Shown in pieces: positions 23,218 through 35,656 of a DNA stretch of 64,000 bases; the first letter of the stretch is position 1; the number at the start of each line of letters is the position of its first letter. The position numbers and the translations under genes are program-made. The notes beneath the pieces are model-generated. The model saw nothing but the letters and a program-made list of their open reading frames with translations. It did not search any database and was not told the DNA's origin. This DNA is from Erigeron canadensis (taxonomy: Eukaryota; Streptophyta; Magnoliopsida; Asterales; Asteraceae): positions 34,271,548 through 34,335,547 of the forward strand of contig NC_057769.1 of assembly GCF_010389155.1 (NCBI RefSeq), read 5' to 3'.

Positions 23218-25722
23218 TTAGGCTGATGTGGGCAAATGGTCATGGGTTTGGTTAATAAAGAGGAACTCATAAACAAGTCCAGCAATACCACCACCAACCA
23301 AAGGCCCAACCCAATACACCCAGTGGTTGGCCCAGGTCCAGCTCACCAAAGCGGGCCCGAAAGATACTGCTGGGTTCATGGATGCTCCGGTGAATGCTCC
23401 ACCAGCCAAAATATTGGCACCAACAATGAAACCAATGGCAATTGGGGCAATTGTTCCCAAACTACCCTTCTTTGGGTCAACTGCGGTTGCGTAGACTGTG
23501 TAAACAAGACCGAATGTCATTACAATCTCGAAGACCAATGCGTTTGATACTCCAACTCCTGTGGACAACGAGAATGCACCCACGGCCTACAAAATAACCA
23601 CATTTAGCCTTAAGTCGTATTATAGTTTCCCATTTTCACACTCACATATATAGATGGAAAAAAAAAGGCATACTAACTATGACCAACAACATGTGGATAT
23701 AAATTGGTTCCATTGGGACATACTAGTAGATACGAGAGCAAGTACTTGCGCGTTGCGACGGTAAAATGATGAGGGTGATAGGTCATAAAGTGTGATAGGT
23801 CATAAGAGGTTATATGTCATAAAGTGTCATAGTCAAATGCCTTAGTCGTACGGGCTCCACACTCGGATTTAAAAACTCGTCGAAAGTATATCGAATGACA
23901 TCTCTAATGAAAGAGCATGAAATTTTAAGAACACCCATATAATTTTTATAATTTATCGATGTACGGTTTTTGAGATAAAAGATTTTGAAAGAATTAGAGG
24001 AATAAAATGATTTATGGAGGAGAGAAAAAGTTGTATACATTGACGTATGGTACATGATGCATTAATATGTGTATATTGTTGAATTGAATGTTGAAAGTTG
24101 AAAAAGTGAATTTGCTTTATAATATAGTATAGAAAAAATTCGTCGAAAGTATATCGAATGACATCTTTTATGAAAGAGCATGAAATTTAAGAACACCCAT
24201 GTAATTTTTATAATTTATCGATGTACGGTATTTGAGATAAAAGATTTTGAAAAAATTAGAGGAATAAAATGATTTATGGAGGAGAGAGAAAGTTGTATGC
24301 ATTGATGTATGGTACATTATGCATTAATATATGTATATTGTTGAATTGAATGTTGAAAGTTGAAAAGTGAATTTGCTTAATATAGTACGAGAGTAAGTAC
24401 CCGCGCGTTGCGGCGGTGAGATGGTGGGGGTGATAGCTAGGTCAGAGAGTGTGATAGTCAAATGCCTACTGTCTCCGCCCTTCGGCCTCGGATTTAAAAA
24501 TTCGTCGAAAGTATATCGAATGACATCTCTAATGAAAGAGCATGAACTTTTAAAAACACCCATACAATTTTTATAATTTATCGACGTATGATTTTTGAGA
24601 TAAAAGATTTTGAATGAATGAGAGGAATAAATAATTTATGGAGGAGAGAGAAAAAAGATGATTAGTTGAGATTTGAGGAGAGAGAAAGGGTATTATGATT
24701 ATTTTAGATAAATATAGAATAGATGAGAGGGGTATTTTGGGGATGTACTTAAAATCAATATTGAAAATTTTCAACTCAATGTTGAAAATCTGAAAGAAAT
24801 CTGCTTTATAATATAATACAGATAGATAATATGACAAATTAAAATCATTTTATCCAGATTGGGTCAATTCACTTTCTTTTCTTTCTTTTGTTATCTAATA
24901 ATGAGTTTTGCTAAAAGCCAAATTCCTAGAAGTTTATTAAAACAACTATACAATAAACGAACTAATCTATTCAAATGCAGTATATATCTAACTATTCTTC
25001 TAAGACTAAAATACTAGTAAAAATGCACTCCATAATCCGTAACAAAATTTAGTGCTTAGATTAAAATCTACTTATACTTATATAGTAAATATTAATCACA
25101 AACTTAATTGGTAACGTAGAATAATGGGTCGGATCCTAAAACAGAACCACTAGAATCGGTTTTGAGTTTTTCTGGTTTACATGCTTTTTATTTTATGGTT
25201 TACTAAATACTAACTTAATTTAGCTTCTTTGAATTGAATACTTTTTCTATTTTATATTTTCTTGTTTTAACCGTTATCTCGATTATAAACAAGATCTATC
25301 GTTTAGCTTAAAAAATAAAAATAAAATTGAATGCTCACCATGTCATTAGTGACAAACTTAAGTAGCAAGCAAGCAACAGTGGATCCAAGCAACTGAGCAA
25401 TGACATAAACAATACCACGCAACAAAGTGATGTTACCCCCAACAAAGGCACCAAAGGTGACCGCGGGGTTGACATGTCCACCCGAAATATTAGCACCTAC
25501 GGAAACCGCAACGAAAAGTGCAAAAGCATGGGCAATAGCAGCCGATGTGAGGCCAGCAGGAGTGGCTGCACCATCACTTGTTAGCTTATTGAATGCCATC
25601 CCTGACCCTGACCCTGCAAAGACAAATATGAGCGTGGAGATGAACTCGGCCACCCCGGCTTTTATCGTGTCCGGGTGGCTAAGCTCCTCGTGTCGTCCCA
25701 CCGCGATTGCTCGGACTGGCAT
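23218..25722 (-). CDS. Tonoplast aquaporin, TIP1 (gamma-TIP) type, 250 aa, 2 exons
   Basis: Exon 1 is 25339-25722 (128 codons) and exon 2 is 23218-23586, joined by a GT-AG intron of 1752 bp to 250 residues, the normal TIP length. It starts [36 protein letters not shown] is the TIP1 helix-1 signature. The two pore motifs are HVNPAVTFG (NPA 85-87) and SMNPAVSFG (NPA 199-201). The selectivity-filter positions His65, Ala196 and Val202 match the TIP1 pattern and lack the plasma-membrane-type Arg. It conducts water, and in related proteins also urea, glycerol or H2O2, across the vacuolar membrane. TIP1 genes often have one or two introns; only the one after residue 128 is present here. The intron holds three stacked Helitrons, yet the coding sequence is intact. 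Confidence 0.95.
23723..24822 (-). mobile_element. Three stacked Helitron copies inside the aquaporin intron
   Basis: Copy 1 (23723-24133) is complete on the minus strand: 5' TCTATACTATATTATAAAGC, 3' GCAACGCGCAAGTACTTGC ... CTAG then T. Copy 2 (about 24134-24385) lacks the 3' third and starts abruptly at the internal AAAAATTCGTCG site. Copy 3 (about 24386-24822) has the 3' CCGCAACGCGCGGGTACTTAC region and the 5' end TCTGTATTATATTATAAAGC. All three share the block GTCGAAAGTATATCGAATGA with the plus-strand copy at 2045-2424. Confidence 0.8.
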
Positions 25723-25825
25723 GGTTAAAGGTTTATATAAGGAATGGTGGAGTACTGAGGCTAATTAGAGGATGGAAAATTGTTTGAAGTTTTAAGGTGT
25801 TTTCTCTTTGCATGCAAATAAGGTG

Positions 25826-25833
25826 ATTATATA
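25826..25833 (-). promoter_or_regulatory. TATA box of the aquaporin gene
   Basis: TATATAAT on the minus strand, about 105 bp upstream of the ATG at 25722. Confidence 0.5.
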
Positions 25834-25834
25834 G

Positions 25835-26618
25835 TGGTCAAGTGATAATGGTTTACCAGCTACTGCCGGTTTTACCGGTCACAAAGTTTCTGTATAGTCT
25901 ATTGTTTAGTTTATTAAAGAGTAGTTGGTGTTAAATGTCGCCTTTCTAAATTTAGAATTTTGATTATTGGAAATGATCGATCAAGTAGTTGAAGTCAAAT
26001 ATAATTATCTCATTTTTATTTGTTAATTTAAACTTTAATAATGCAAGTACTTATCTAACTATGTATCTTCATTATTAATTGGTTTCGACCCGTTTAAACC
26101 ATCAATATCCGAACCACTTTAAAACTTATAAGACTATACCGGTTCCATAATTCAGATTTTGGTATAGATTATAATCGAAATTGAATTTTGTAAGATACTA
26201 ACATAGTGCTCACGCAACCTTACTGTATATGTATATATATATATATATATATGTATATATGTAAATTTTGTAAAACTTTGTTTTGTAAGACATGTTTGAA
26301 ATCTTAATAATTGAATTACAGTAGTAATGATAAGTTATAATTAGTTAATTACATAAGAGGTAGAAAGTTAGTTTGAGCTTAGAATTGAAGATAGTTATTA
26401 ATTGAAATATAAGTGGTAAGATATACTAGGTATTACATTAATTTAAAATTTAAATTAATTAACAGCTTTAGATAATCTATAACAAAGTATAGATCATACA
26501 TAGTTATAAAAATCTTTATAGTTAGTAGTTACAAGCTAGCTAGCTAGCATTATAGACTAATTATACATCGTAAAGCAGAAAATAAATACATATCTATAAT
26601 CTACATCTATCTATAAAT
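25835..26618. other. Aquaporin upstream region with (AT)n microsatellite
   Basis: AT-rich; a TA dinucleotide run at about 26226-26262. A four-fold GCTA run (AGCTAGCTAGCTAGC) is at about 26533. No coding signal. Confidence 0.5.
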
Positions 26619-26870
26619 CTATAAACTAACCCTTATAAAGAAAATAGAATTTAAGACTTTAAGCACTTTTTACAATAATCATAAATTACCCCTAACCTTA
26701 AAATAAGTAAAATACGTTTCTTTCACACTACTTCTTTCATACTATTACTTTTCAGTGTGACAGTATCCTTCATCACCGACGCCCCGATCATCGTCTTACG
26801 TATCCATTATCACCACACTTAACAATCGTTTTTTAAATGGAGCTGTTGCAACGCGCGGTCACCCATCTAG
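26619..26870 (+). mobile_element. Non-autonomous Helitron, about 252 bp
   Basis: TCTATAAACTAACCC at the left after host A. The right end is GTTGCAACGCGCGGTCACCC then ATCTAG before host T. The preceding CATCACCGACGCCCCGATC stretch is the GC-rich subterminal region of the family. The 5' limit is the less certain one. Confidence 0.65.
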
Positions 26871-28140
26871 TTTGAATCTTAGAAGAAAAAAGAAACCGTC
26901 TTTTAGAGCTAGCGCGCGAGCTTAATTTAAACTTACATTTTCCTAAATTGATCCAACGTTTACTAAATTTACGGGCATGGAACTTGACAACTTGTGTTCA
27001 GTGTTTTTTAAAAAAAAAAATTTTATTTTTATTTTTTAAAGGTATATTCCGTTTGAAACTTCGTATCGTGATTCGACAATATATAGAAGGTCTGGGTTCG
27101 TGTTAGAGAGCTCTCTCGACGTAGAAATGTCTATTTCAAATACCCGATAAGGGAATAACCCCTACTAATCTGCCCGAAGACACGATGATTATTAGGGATT
27201 TAGGGGTAAACCCTGCCCCTTAGAATTGAACCTGAGTATACCTAAGTCATCATAAAAGGACTTCATATGTCTTCAGCAATGCTTGAACATAAAATCTCTA
27301 TTTTTAAATAGAGAATGACTTTTTAAACTAAAGCTAAAGTACTTTCTTTCATAGTTTGAAATATTATGAATCATGAAATAAATCCATCCACCCTATCATT
27401 CCAGCGAATCAATGGATAAACCAAAAGGGACACGTCCATGTTAGTCTGGATAGACAATCCATGAAAAAGCTACTTTCCTTTTAACTTATCTGTAATATTT
27501 TATTCTATATACAAAGTAATTGCTTACAAACTCTTTTTTCTTGTGTGAAAGCAATAAGCTGGTAAAAGGTAAATCGTAATTGCTGACACAATGTAACTTT
27601 TTTGGGTATATGTAATAGACTAATAGGTAATTGGTATGTGTTGTTGTGTTGTACGATGGATTTTTGGTATTTAGTAACATACAGATTGTCTTTAGTCTTC
27701 CGCAAAAACTTTGAGTGACATATTAACATAGCAGTAACGTATTTCTGATTGATACATTCATGTATTCATATGATTAATTCCTTTGTTCACTATTAAATAA
27801 TCGATTTGTTTCTTGGAGTCTAATTAAAGTGTAGACATAGGCAATACATGTGTACTAGGAATTGTGCTAGTAAAATAAAATTGAACCAAAAGCAAGGATA
27901 AAATTGAATGGAGATGAGGGGAGTTGTGACCTTCCTAACTCCCTCAAAGAGTCAAAGTTTGTTTTGTTATGTCCTAAATATATGTATGGTAATTTATAAA
28001 GTATACTACATAAAATTATATAAAGTTTGATAGATACTTAATTTCACTCATCTAAATAAAATATTTATGTTTTGGTCTCTATAGTTCAAGTTCCATTTTT
28101 TCTCCGCCTAAAAGGTTGCAAGTGAAGACATTCACCTGTA
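26871..28140. other. Repeat-rich intergenic DNA, no gene
   Basis: A segment at about 27090-27260 (CTAATCTGCCCGAAGACACGA, ATTGAACCTGAGTATACC, AAAAGGACTTCA) has a degenerate relative at about 32040-32190 (TTAATCCGCCAAACGACACGA, TTTGAACTTGGTCTTCCTG, GAAGGACTAGGA). This indicates a dispersed repeat of unknown class. No ORF with family likeness. Confidence 0.45.
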
Positions 28141-28145
28141 ACTAA

Positions 28146-28560
28146 GGGTGTAAATGATACGATACAGTTCACGAATTATCCGAAATTGACTCGCAAATTA
28201 CTCCAAATCAACTCGGTCTTAGTCGAGCCAAGCTCGAGCTACTCGAGTAGACTTTCGAGTCGAGCTCGAGCCTCAATATACCCTACTCGAGAAGTTCACG
28301 AGCTTAATCGAGCTTGTTGTTATTTACAATTTTACCCTTGAATATTATATATTTTTACATAATTAATTTCCTACCGAGCCAAACTTAATCGAGTCAAGCT
28401 TGAAATTGTCGAGCTTATAGGACTAATTTAATTTGAAACTTAATATAATTTTTAATCGAGTCGAGCTCGAAAGTGTCAACACATAAGGCGAGCTCGAGCT
28501 CCAGCTTGAAAATAAAGGCTCGGTCGAGCTATAGTCAATTTCGAGCTTGTTTAGATAGTA
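28146..28560. mobile_element. CGAGCT-rich foldback element, truncated
   Basis: Begins AAGGGTGTAAATGATACG, a terminus like that of the hAT element at 2803. It is then filled with TCGAGC/GCTCGA motifs in both orientations around an AT-rich core. The right end stops at GCTTGTTTA without the expected CACCC, so that terminus looks lost. Confidence 0.55.
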
Positions 28561-28565
28561 CATGT

Positions 28566-28736
28566 GTAAGTTAACTTACTTCCTTCTTCTAATTTCGTCC
28601 TTCTTCAGCGGCGAAACTGCCGCCGCCAACCACCACCATGATCATCTCCGATCACCACCATGATCCTCCGAAGATGGTAGCCGTTGCCGGAGGATCATGG
28701 TGGTAATCGGAGATAGAAGGAAGTAAGTTAACTTAC
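28566..28736. repeat. Near-perfect hairpin repeat of about 170 bp
   Basis: GTAAGTTAACTTACTTCCTT at the left is mirrored by AGGAAGTAAGTTAACTTAC at the right. Inner segments ATCATCTCCGATCACCACC and GGTGGTAATCGGAGAT also pair. The GC-rich apex contains GCCGCCGCC. Looks like a small foldback MITE directly abutting the preceding element. Confidence 0.7.
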
Positions 28737-28879
28737 AACTGTATTTTTTGTAATGTCTGTACTATAAATATCTTTCCTATATATATATATATATATATAT
28801 ATATGTTCTCTTATTAAACATATTGGATATCTATTTTAGGAAATTTAAGCATTTTTTTTAGTATTCTCATTTTACCCCT

Positions 28880-29402
28880 GACTATTTATAAATATCTAAT
28901 AAACAAACCACCCTTTTTTTTCTTAAACTTTCTGTCTTTGAAAAACCAAAAATACTTTTCCTCTTTCAAATAATTATATTGAAAACATTTATTTTTATGT
29001 AACAATTTTCAGATTTACCACATTGGATCCCTTTAAGATTAAAAATTACGAGTTACTTCTTAGTTTTTTACATTTTTTTTTCTTTTGGGTTTTCAAATAG
29101 TATATCAAACCTATTTTTTTTGTATTACCTTTGAATAAATATCTATGTCAAATATTTTAACAAACATATATAACGACACATCATTAATAACAAAAGGTAA
29201 CCGAACTAATTGAAACTATGCAAGATGCAGACGGAAACTATTGTGGTTTTGCTTTTAAATAAATATATATGTGATATGATAAACTTTTAAACAAACTTAT
29301 GCATGACATAATTTTTGTTAATTCAACGCAAATATACTAAATAATACAATCGTTTCAACACAACAATTGATGCCCCGCAACGCATGGCCGGAAATTTCCT
29401 AG
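28880..29402 (+). mobile_element. Non-autonomous Helitron, about 520 bp
   Basis: The 3' end GCCCCGCAACGCATGGCCGG then AAATTTCCTAG and host T is canonical. The 5' region (ATCTAATAAACAAACCACCC, TTTGAAAAACCAAAAATAC) matches the family B 5' region, but the exact start is approximate. Confidence 0.65.
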
Positions 29403-29929
29403 TTTGTAATATTTGAAGAGCTATGACGAAAAGACAATAAAGGTTAGGATCGTAACTTTTTTCAAACATCTTTCGGTACTTGTTGTATTTTGTTTCGCCC
29501 CATCCAAGATACAAACGCTAGCTACGCCACTGATTATACCCTACCTACAACGACCAATAACTTCCTATGGTGGTCCGTGATGGTTGTATAAAAGACGGAG
29601 TTATATTGGTATTGTAATAGATCGAACATGAAGTTAATTGATTTGTTATGTAATTTAACTTTTTTGTCGAGTTATTATTTGATAGCAAATAAATGAATAA
29701 TCAAATATCTGATTTAATTGATTTGAATTTGTTAGAAAATTATTATGTAATGTACTAATTTATGATTATGAAAAAATTAGTCAATGACAAATTACTTTGC
29801 CCGCGGAATAAGTTTAAACTTATACTTAATTTTCTTTAATAATGTTATCCCATATAGCTTTTGTATAGTATATTGAATAAAAGGAATATTGCTATCTGGT
29901 TAACATATAAGTTATATTATCCCTATTTA

Positions 29930-29969
<40 letters not shown>

Positions 29970-31220
29970 AATCAACCATGATTAGTATTGCGATGTGATT
30001 AGTCAAGTCCACTAAATTAATCACAGACATATGCACTGTTCATTTCTGAAACTATACCTGTGGATCTAGAATATAAAATCAGGGACAATATTAGGGGGCA
30101 ATATTAGAATGATGACACGTGGAAAAATCAGGGGGCAATATTAGGAAAGAGAATTAGTGTATTCCATATGTCAACTTCCTAAGGTTTTAGGCATATCTTT
30201 AGGCACACCAATTAGGTTGATTAATCATTTTCCAACATAAAATACCAAACTATATTAAATGTTAAAATTAGCTTAAACTATATCAGAAATAAAAAGTTTC
30301 ATTGCATAGTATTATTTGTGTATAATCGAAGTCGTGCAGGTGTAGTGTAGTTATGTCTAGCAGTGTCCTAATTGGTTGATTTGTTTATAGAAGTTTAGGT
30401 TATTATATAGGGGGAAAGGAATATGAGGCTGTTAAACATTTAAGTTTGGTGAAAAATCTCTCACATACTTTTTTTAAAACCATAAAAATCATGAGGGCCA
30501 AATATTTATTCAAAATATTAAAATATTGATATGTGAAGGGTTTTTTATTCAAGTTGGTTGCATAAAAGACTCATACTCACTTTTTCTCTATTATATATAT
30601 ATTAATTGTTCGAAACCTAATTAAACAGGTTTATTTATCCACTTTTGTTACTGGCATATATTTGCAATTTTATAAACCCATGCTAATCAGTTTTGAATGC
30701 TTTACTAATCAAATAAATCACAAACATGTATGATAATCAAATCTACTATAATAATCTTTGTTTGAGTTTTACTTTTCACATATATTCAAGTTAATGTTCG
30801 GTTGAAGAAATGAGACACCCACTTTTATCCAATTTTTAACTCGGTTTCGTGGGGTTTTATTTCTCCTTCTAAAACTGCTGCATTTTGGTAGCCTTAAGCT
30901 TATATTCGGCTGAAATAGTGGCGAGTTGTGGGCTTCGGCTCATGTTAGTGGTGTCTTTTCCCCTTTGGCTATCATAGATGAAAGTCTGGGCTTTGTGTTT
31001 GTTTGCCCTACAAAATTAGTATATGTTCAAGCTAATATTAAAATACTCACCTATTGCTGTCCAATTTTTTTTTTAAAAATATTATCTTTAAATATTATCA
31101 TCAAATTTTATTATACTCTTAATCTAAATAACAAGAGCTTTCAAAAAATCTATATTAATCTACCCCACAAATGTAAAAGGTGAAACTCGAACTCAAATGG
31201 ATACTTTCAAGGTCAAAAAC
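29403..31220. other. AT-rich intergenic DNA
   Basis: (AT)n microsatellite at about 29934-29966. The segment around 30080-30230 (GATGACACGTGGAAAAATCAG, AGAGAATTAGTG) is related to the MITE at 45478-45636. No gene seen; the small open frame at 30926-31183 has no recognisable content. Confidence 0.5.
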
Positions 31221-31713
31221 CACTACAAGAAAAATGTCGATTAGTGACCATTTTGCTTAGTGACAACTAAAATTTGGTCACTAAAAAACTTATTTACTTA
31301 CCATTAAAAAAATAGTCACTAAATTTGGTCACTAAACAAAATTAGTGACCAAAAACTAACATTCCTTCTCTAAACAAAATTAGTGACAGACCTTTAGTGA
31401 CGAAAAATGACCACTCCAAATTTTGTCACTAATTTAACATAATGACTAAATTTTCGTCACTAACAATCAAAATTTGGTCACTATTGTCGTTAGTTACCAA
31501 TTTTTCGTCACTAACAATCAAAATTTTGAGTGGTCATTTTTCGTCACTAAAGATCCGTCATTAATTTTGTTTAGAGACAAAAAAATGTTATTTTTTGCGA
31601 CTAATTTTGTTTAGTGACCACTTATCTTAATGATAACTAAATAAGATTATTAGTGACCAAAAATTAGTTGTCACTAAATAAAGTGGTCACTAATCGACAT
31701 TTTTCTTGTAGTG
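31221..31713. mobile_element. CACTA-type MITE, 493 bp, with 3-bp target duplication
   Basis: CACTACAAGAAAAATGTCGA at the left and its inverse TCGACATTTTTCTTGTAGTG at the right are perfect 20-bp inverted termini. AAC flanks both sides (31218-31220 and 31714-31716). The inside is made of TTAGTGACCA/TGGTCACTAA motifs in both orientations, so almost the whole element can fold on itself. No ORF. Confidence 0.88.
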
Positions 31714-31716
31714 AAC

Positions 31717-32228
31717 TTTAGGAACCACTTACCACATTGACAATATTATCTTCAAATTGACATAGTTGGTAGCGTATATGAAAAAACTATTTTCATCTTG
31801 AACATCATATCGTAAATATCAAATATCATGAGAGTGACAATAAAAATGATTTGGAAGCAATAATCACATACATGTATGTGAGCTATGAACTACCAAATAG
31901 CATTTGGGTAATCGTTATTGACTCGGGGATCGAAAAAGTATAAAGTTGCTAAAAATATTAGGACAATTTTTTTTAATGTTGAATTGTCAGATGATGTTCG
32001 TACCACTTATCTGCTTATATATCTTTCGGGAAGGATATCATTCGAATTTTCAAAGAACCACGGAGGGAGAAAAACCTCTTATTAATCCGCCAAACGACAC
32101 GACGATTAATAAGAGTAAATCTTGTCTCTTCATTATTTGAACTTGGTCTTCCTGTGCCTAAAACCCTCATAGAAGGACTAGGATACCACTAAAGTTTTAT
32201 TTATAATATTTATTTAGGACAAATATTA
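31717..32228. other. Intergenic DNA with a dispersed repeat
   Basis: Holds the relative (about 32040-32190) of the repeat near 27100. No gene recognised. Confidence 0.4.
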
Positions 32229-32453
32229 TCTATAATACCTTATAAAATAAATTGGGTTCCTCCCTTAACTTAATTAAGAACATGATAAGACAAAAACGCC
32301 CTTAAATAATCTTCCTTGCTAAACACCCTCTCACGTGATATACCAACTATGCCCTTCAACTATTTTCATCTCTAACAAAGTAAAACCCTATCACCGCCGC
32401 CACTGGACCGCCTTCCTCACCACCGTCGTCGCATTGCGCGGGTACCATGCTCG
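32229..32453 (+). mobile_element. Non-autonomous Helitron, about 225 bp
   Basis: TCTATAATACCTTATAAAAT after host A. A CACCGCCGCCACTGG-type subterminal region leads to GTCGCATTGCGCGGGTACCA then TGCTCG and host T. The CTCG end is a one-base variant of CTAG. Confidence 0.65.
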
Positions 32454-32753
32454 TAAATAAAAATATACATCGACCTCTCTTTGCTGTTTTTAATGCAGGA
32501 GTATGATTTTGTTAATCATAAAAATGTCTAACTTTTTAATATATCAAACAAAAAAGCATTTTGTAACATGGTTTTCGTCGAGCTTTTGTAACAATTTTAT
32601 CTTGGTTTTGGTAGAAAAATAGTTACACCTTGAATATGCTCATATAATTGTATTTTATAAAGTATTGGTTAATTAGGTTTAAGTTAGATCAAGTGGTTTG
32701 TGCATAATATTAAAAGTTAGATATCGTGAGTTCTAATCTTGTATTTGGCTTTT

Positions 32754-32880
32754 TAACCACTGGGTAATAGCCCAGTAGCCACCAGCCGCCACTTTCCAAG
32801 AGAGATCTTGGGTTCGAGTATTGCCAAAGGCAATTTTGAGATAATCGGAGGATTATTAAGTGGTTGAAATTCACCTGGAC
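32754..32880 (+). mobile_element. Possible tRNA-derived SINE
   Basis: TAGCCCAGTAGCC fits a pol III box A; GGGTTCGAGTATTGCC 45 bp later fits box B. The segment lies immediately left of the CACTA element. A weaker box-B-like GGGTTCGAGTATTGTC occurs in RABC intron 1 near 55760. Confidence 0.45.
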
Positions 32881-32889
32881 ACTAGCTTG

Positions 32890-35625
32890 CACTACTAGAA
32901 AAACACCTTTAATGACACCGATTTGGTGTGATAAAAAGGGTCAGATGACACGCTTTTTGGTGTCATAATGAGACTTCGATTTGAACCTTTAGAGCTTCGA
33001 TTTTGACTGTAATGGAACCTTTGGAGCTTCTTGTTGTATGAAGCCAATGTTTTCTCATAATCCTTTTATTATACAAGTTAATATATACATAAAGATGAAA
33101 AATTTACCAAAAAATTATTCTAAAAACACAAGCAGATCTTGTAATACATCAACTAAAAACAGATTTGTTTAAAAAATATCACATCGATTTATAATTAAAA
33201 ACGAGCATATATTCACAAATTAAGTAAAATTAATCGCAACTATGTGTTTGTCTGTATATTATATATATATATATATATATATGTAACATTCCAATAATTT
33301 TAAGATAAATAAATTAACCCCTTTTTGTAGTTTTGACATTAAACTAATTTCTATTTTTAGATATGGGGTTAATTTAGTTAGAACTTTAGCGGATAACGGG
33401 TAAAATACCCACAAATTAGGAGATGGGTCGAGGCATCCCTATGGAGTGCCAGCCATCTAATTTTCCATGAGTCATATTTCCATTCACCCTCATTTTCTTC
33501 ACCTCCATTTTCTTCATGCAATCTCCTTCCTTTTCTTTCAAAATCAAAGATTATTTCTTCCAATCCAAGGATAGAAACCATAATAATAATCATCACCATC
33601 AAATAATCTTCATTCAAGAATTGAAAAGTTAGGGTTTGTGGGTATTGTGGTGGTGGCCGAATTTCAAAGAGAAAAGAAAGGAAGAAGAATTTCCAACTTA
33701 AGTCTTGCATTAACTTATTGTTTATTGAGGTATTGAATTCCCCTAATTTAGTTTTCATATTTCTTTTGAAATTAGGGTTCATGGAGTGAACCAATTTGGG
33801 GGTTTTTGCTAGAAGATGAATTATGGTTATATTCTCCCCAATTCCTTAGTTAACCTAGTTGTCATTGAGTTATATGATATGTTTGATTATGAAATTGATA
33901 AGTTCAAAGTAATATTTTGAGTTTGCAAGAAAAGATGAAATTTTTGCTAGTTATTGAAATGTGGTTGAAAAAGGTAAGATGAACTACCTAATTTTGTTAT
34001 TAAAGGTGGAAGTAACTCAATGACAGATGGGTTTGGGTTTTGGGTTTGGAAAAGGCTAGTGAACGAGAATTTGGTAAATTTTGAGCAACTAGATGAAATG
34101 GCCACATGTTGGTTGTAAAATGAGATTTTTAGCAAAATGATAGATAATTGAGATTGATGAGTTTGAAAGATTGAACTTTGTTAAGTAAAACTTGATTTTA
34201 AGCCAACTCAAGCAAATTGAGTTTGGGTGAATAGGAATGCTAGTGAATCGTTAGTTTGGTTAAGTGAGTTAGCCAAGATTGTGAATAAAGTCTTATGTGC
34301 ATATTGTATTGAATTGATAGGTTGAAAGCTTTGCACTTGTTGTTGCATTGTTGATTGTTGATAGTCGCGGAGGAGGTGAGTACTCTTGCAGACTCTTATA
34401 TGTGCGTTGGGTCGATTACCATACGATGGTGGATTCCATGTGTGGTAATCGATTCGGCGTTAGGGCCTAATTTGAGGCCGGGGCCTAAGAACCCCATAGT
34501 TGAGATGAGATAAAGGCCTAAGAACCTTTGAGGCCTAAAAACCTCTTGAGATTATTGTTTAGCGTATATGGATCCATGTATGTTTTGTTAGCGCAAAAGT
34601 GAGTATGCAAGTGATGATATGACGGTATCATTGGCTACATGCGATAGTCTTTTGTGTTTTTGCCCTCCTTCGTATGTATAATTGTATGCAAGTTTATTCA
34701 CTAAGCATTTGCTTACGTTTTAGTTGTTTACCATTTTATAGGTGGTTCCGGAAGAAGGAACTAGGTATTGTTGATTTGAAGTTGTTGACTTGAAGTGTTA
34801 GTGACTTGAAGGTATTTGGTCATCCATAAAAGAATGACATTTTGGTTAGAAACCTAGTTAATTCCCTCTCAAACTCTTAACTCTTGATACATGTGTCTTT
34901 TGAATGAGAATGTTGTGTATGATGTATTTTAAGTCTTGAAGTCTTGACTACTATGGTGGATTGAAATATAAATCATTTTGGAGTCAACTTGGTCATTTCG
35001 TCACTTTGGGTAAATGCGGGCGAGTGACCCACTTGGTTGTTTTAGTGTAAATTTCAATTGTTAAAGTTTCGAATGTAGTAATTATGTTGTAAATTATGTC
35101 ATGTGAAGGTTTGAAATCAAATTTGATGTGTGATGGAGCTTGTGTTTGAGTTTGGAAAAGGTTCCAAATTGAGTTAATAGTCAAATTTGATGTTTTGTGT
35201 GTGCAGTAAGAGTACAGACGCAGACACGGCTGACCGTGCTCAGCGTCTGCAGTATTTCCTCTTGGTGTTCAGTTTCTGAGAGCACGGACGCAAAGCACGG
35301 TTGACCGTGCTTGCGGCCGCAGTTTCTCTGTCTTCGAGCAAAATTTTTCCGAGCTTCATCCGATGTTTTCAAGGTCTGAAACTTATAGGATATGTTTATT
35401 ATAACATATTAAGGTGTTCTAATTTGTTTGATTTTGAATTTGAACATTTTGAGTTTTTCACCTTATTTTGTCTAAAATTTTTCTAAGTATTAATTGGTAA
35501 AATAAAGTCGACTTGTAAAAAAAAATAAAAAAATGGTTGAGTCGAGTTGAGTTCTTTCAATATATTACAAAGCAAAAAACGAGATAATTGATGAAAAAAA
35601 CAAACTGATCTATACATGCTAAAAG

Positions 35626-35656
<31 letters not shown>

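Noticed and set aside
23236..23547. 103-codon plus-strand ORF
   Set aside because: Exact antisense of aquaporin exon 2, which has clear NPA motifs; a shadow frame.
25427..25768. 113-codon plus-strand ORF
   Set aside because: Antisense of aquaporin exon 1.
33378..33794. 138-codon minus-strand ORF
   Set aside because: Falls in LTR-like sequence in antisense; no family likeness.
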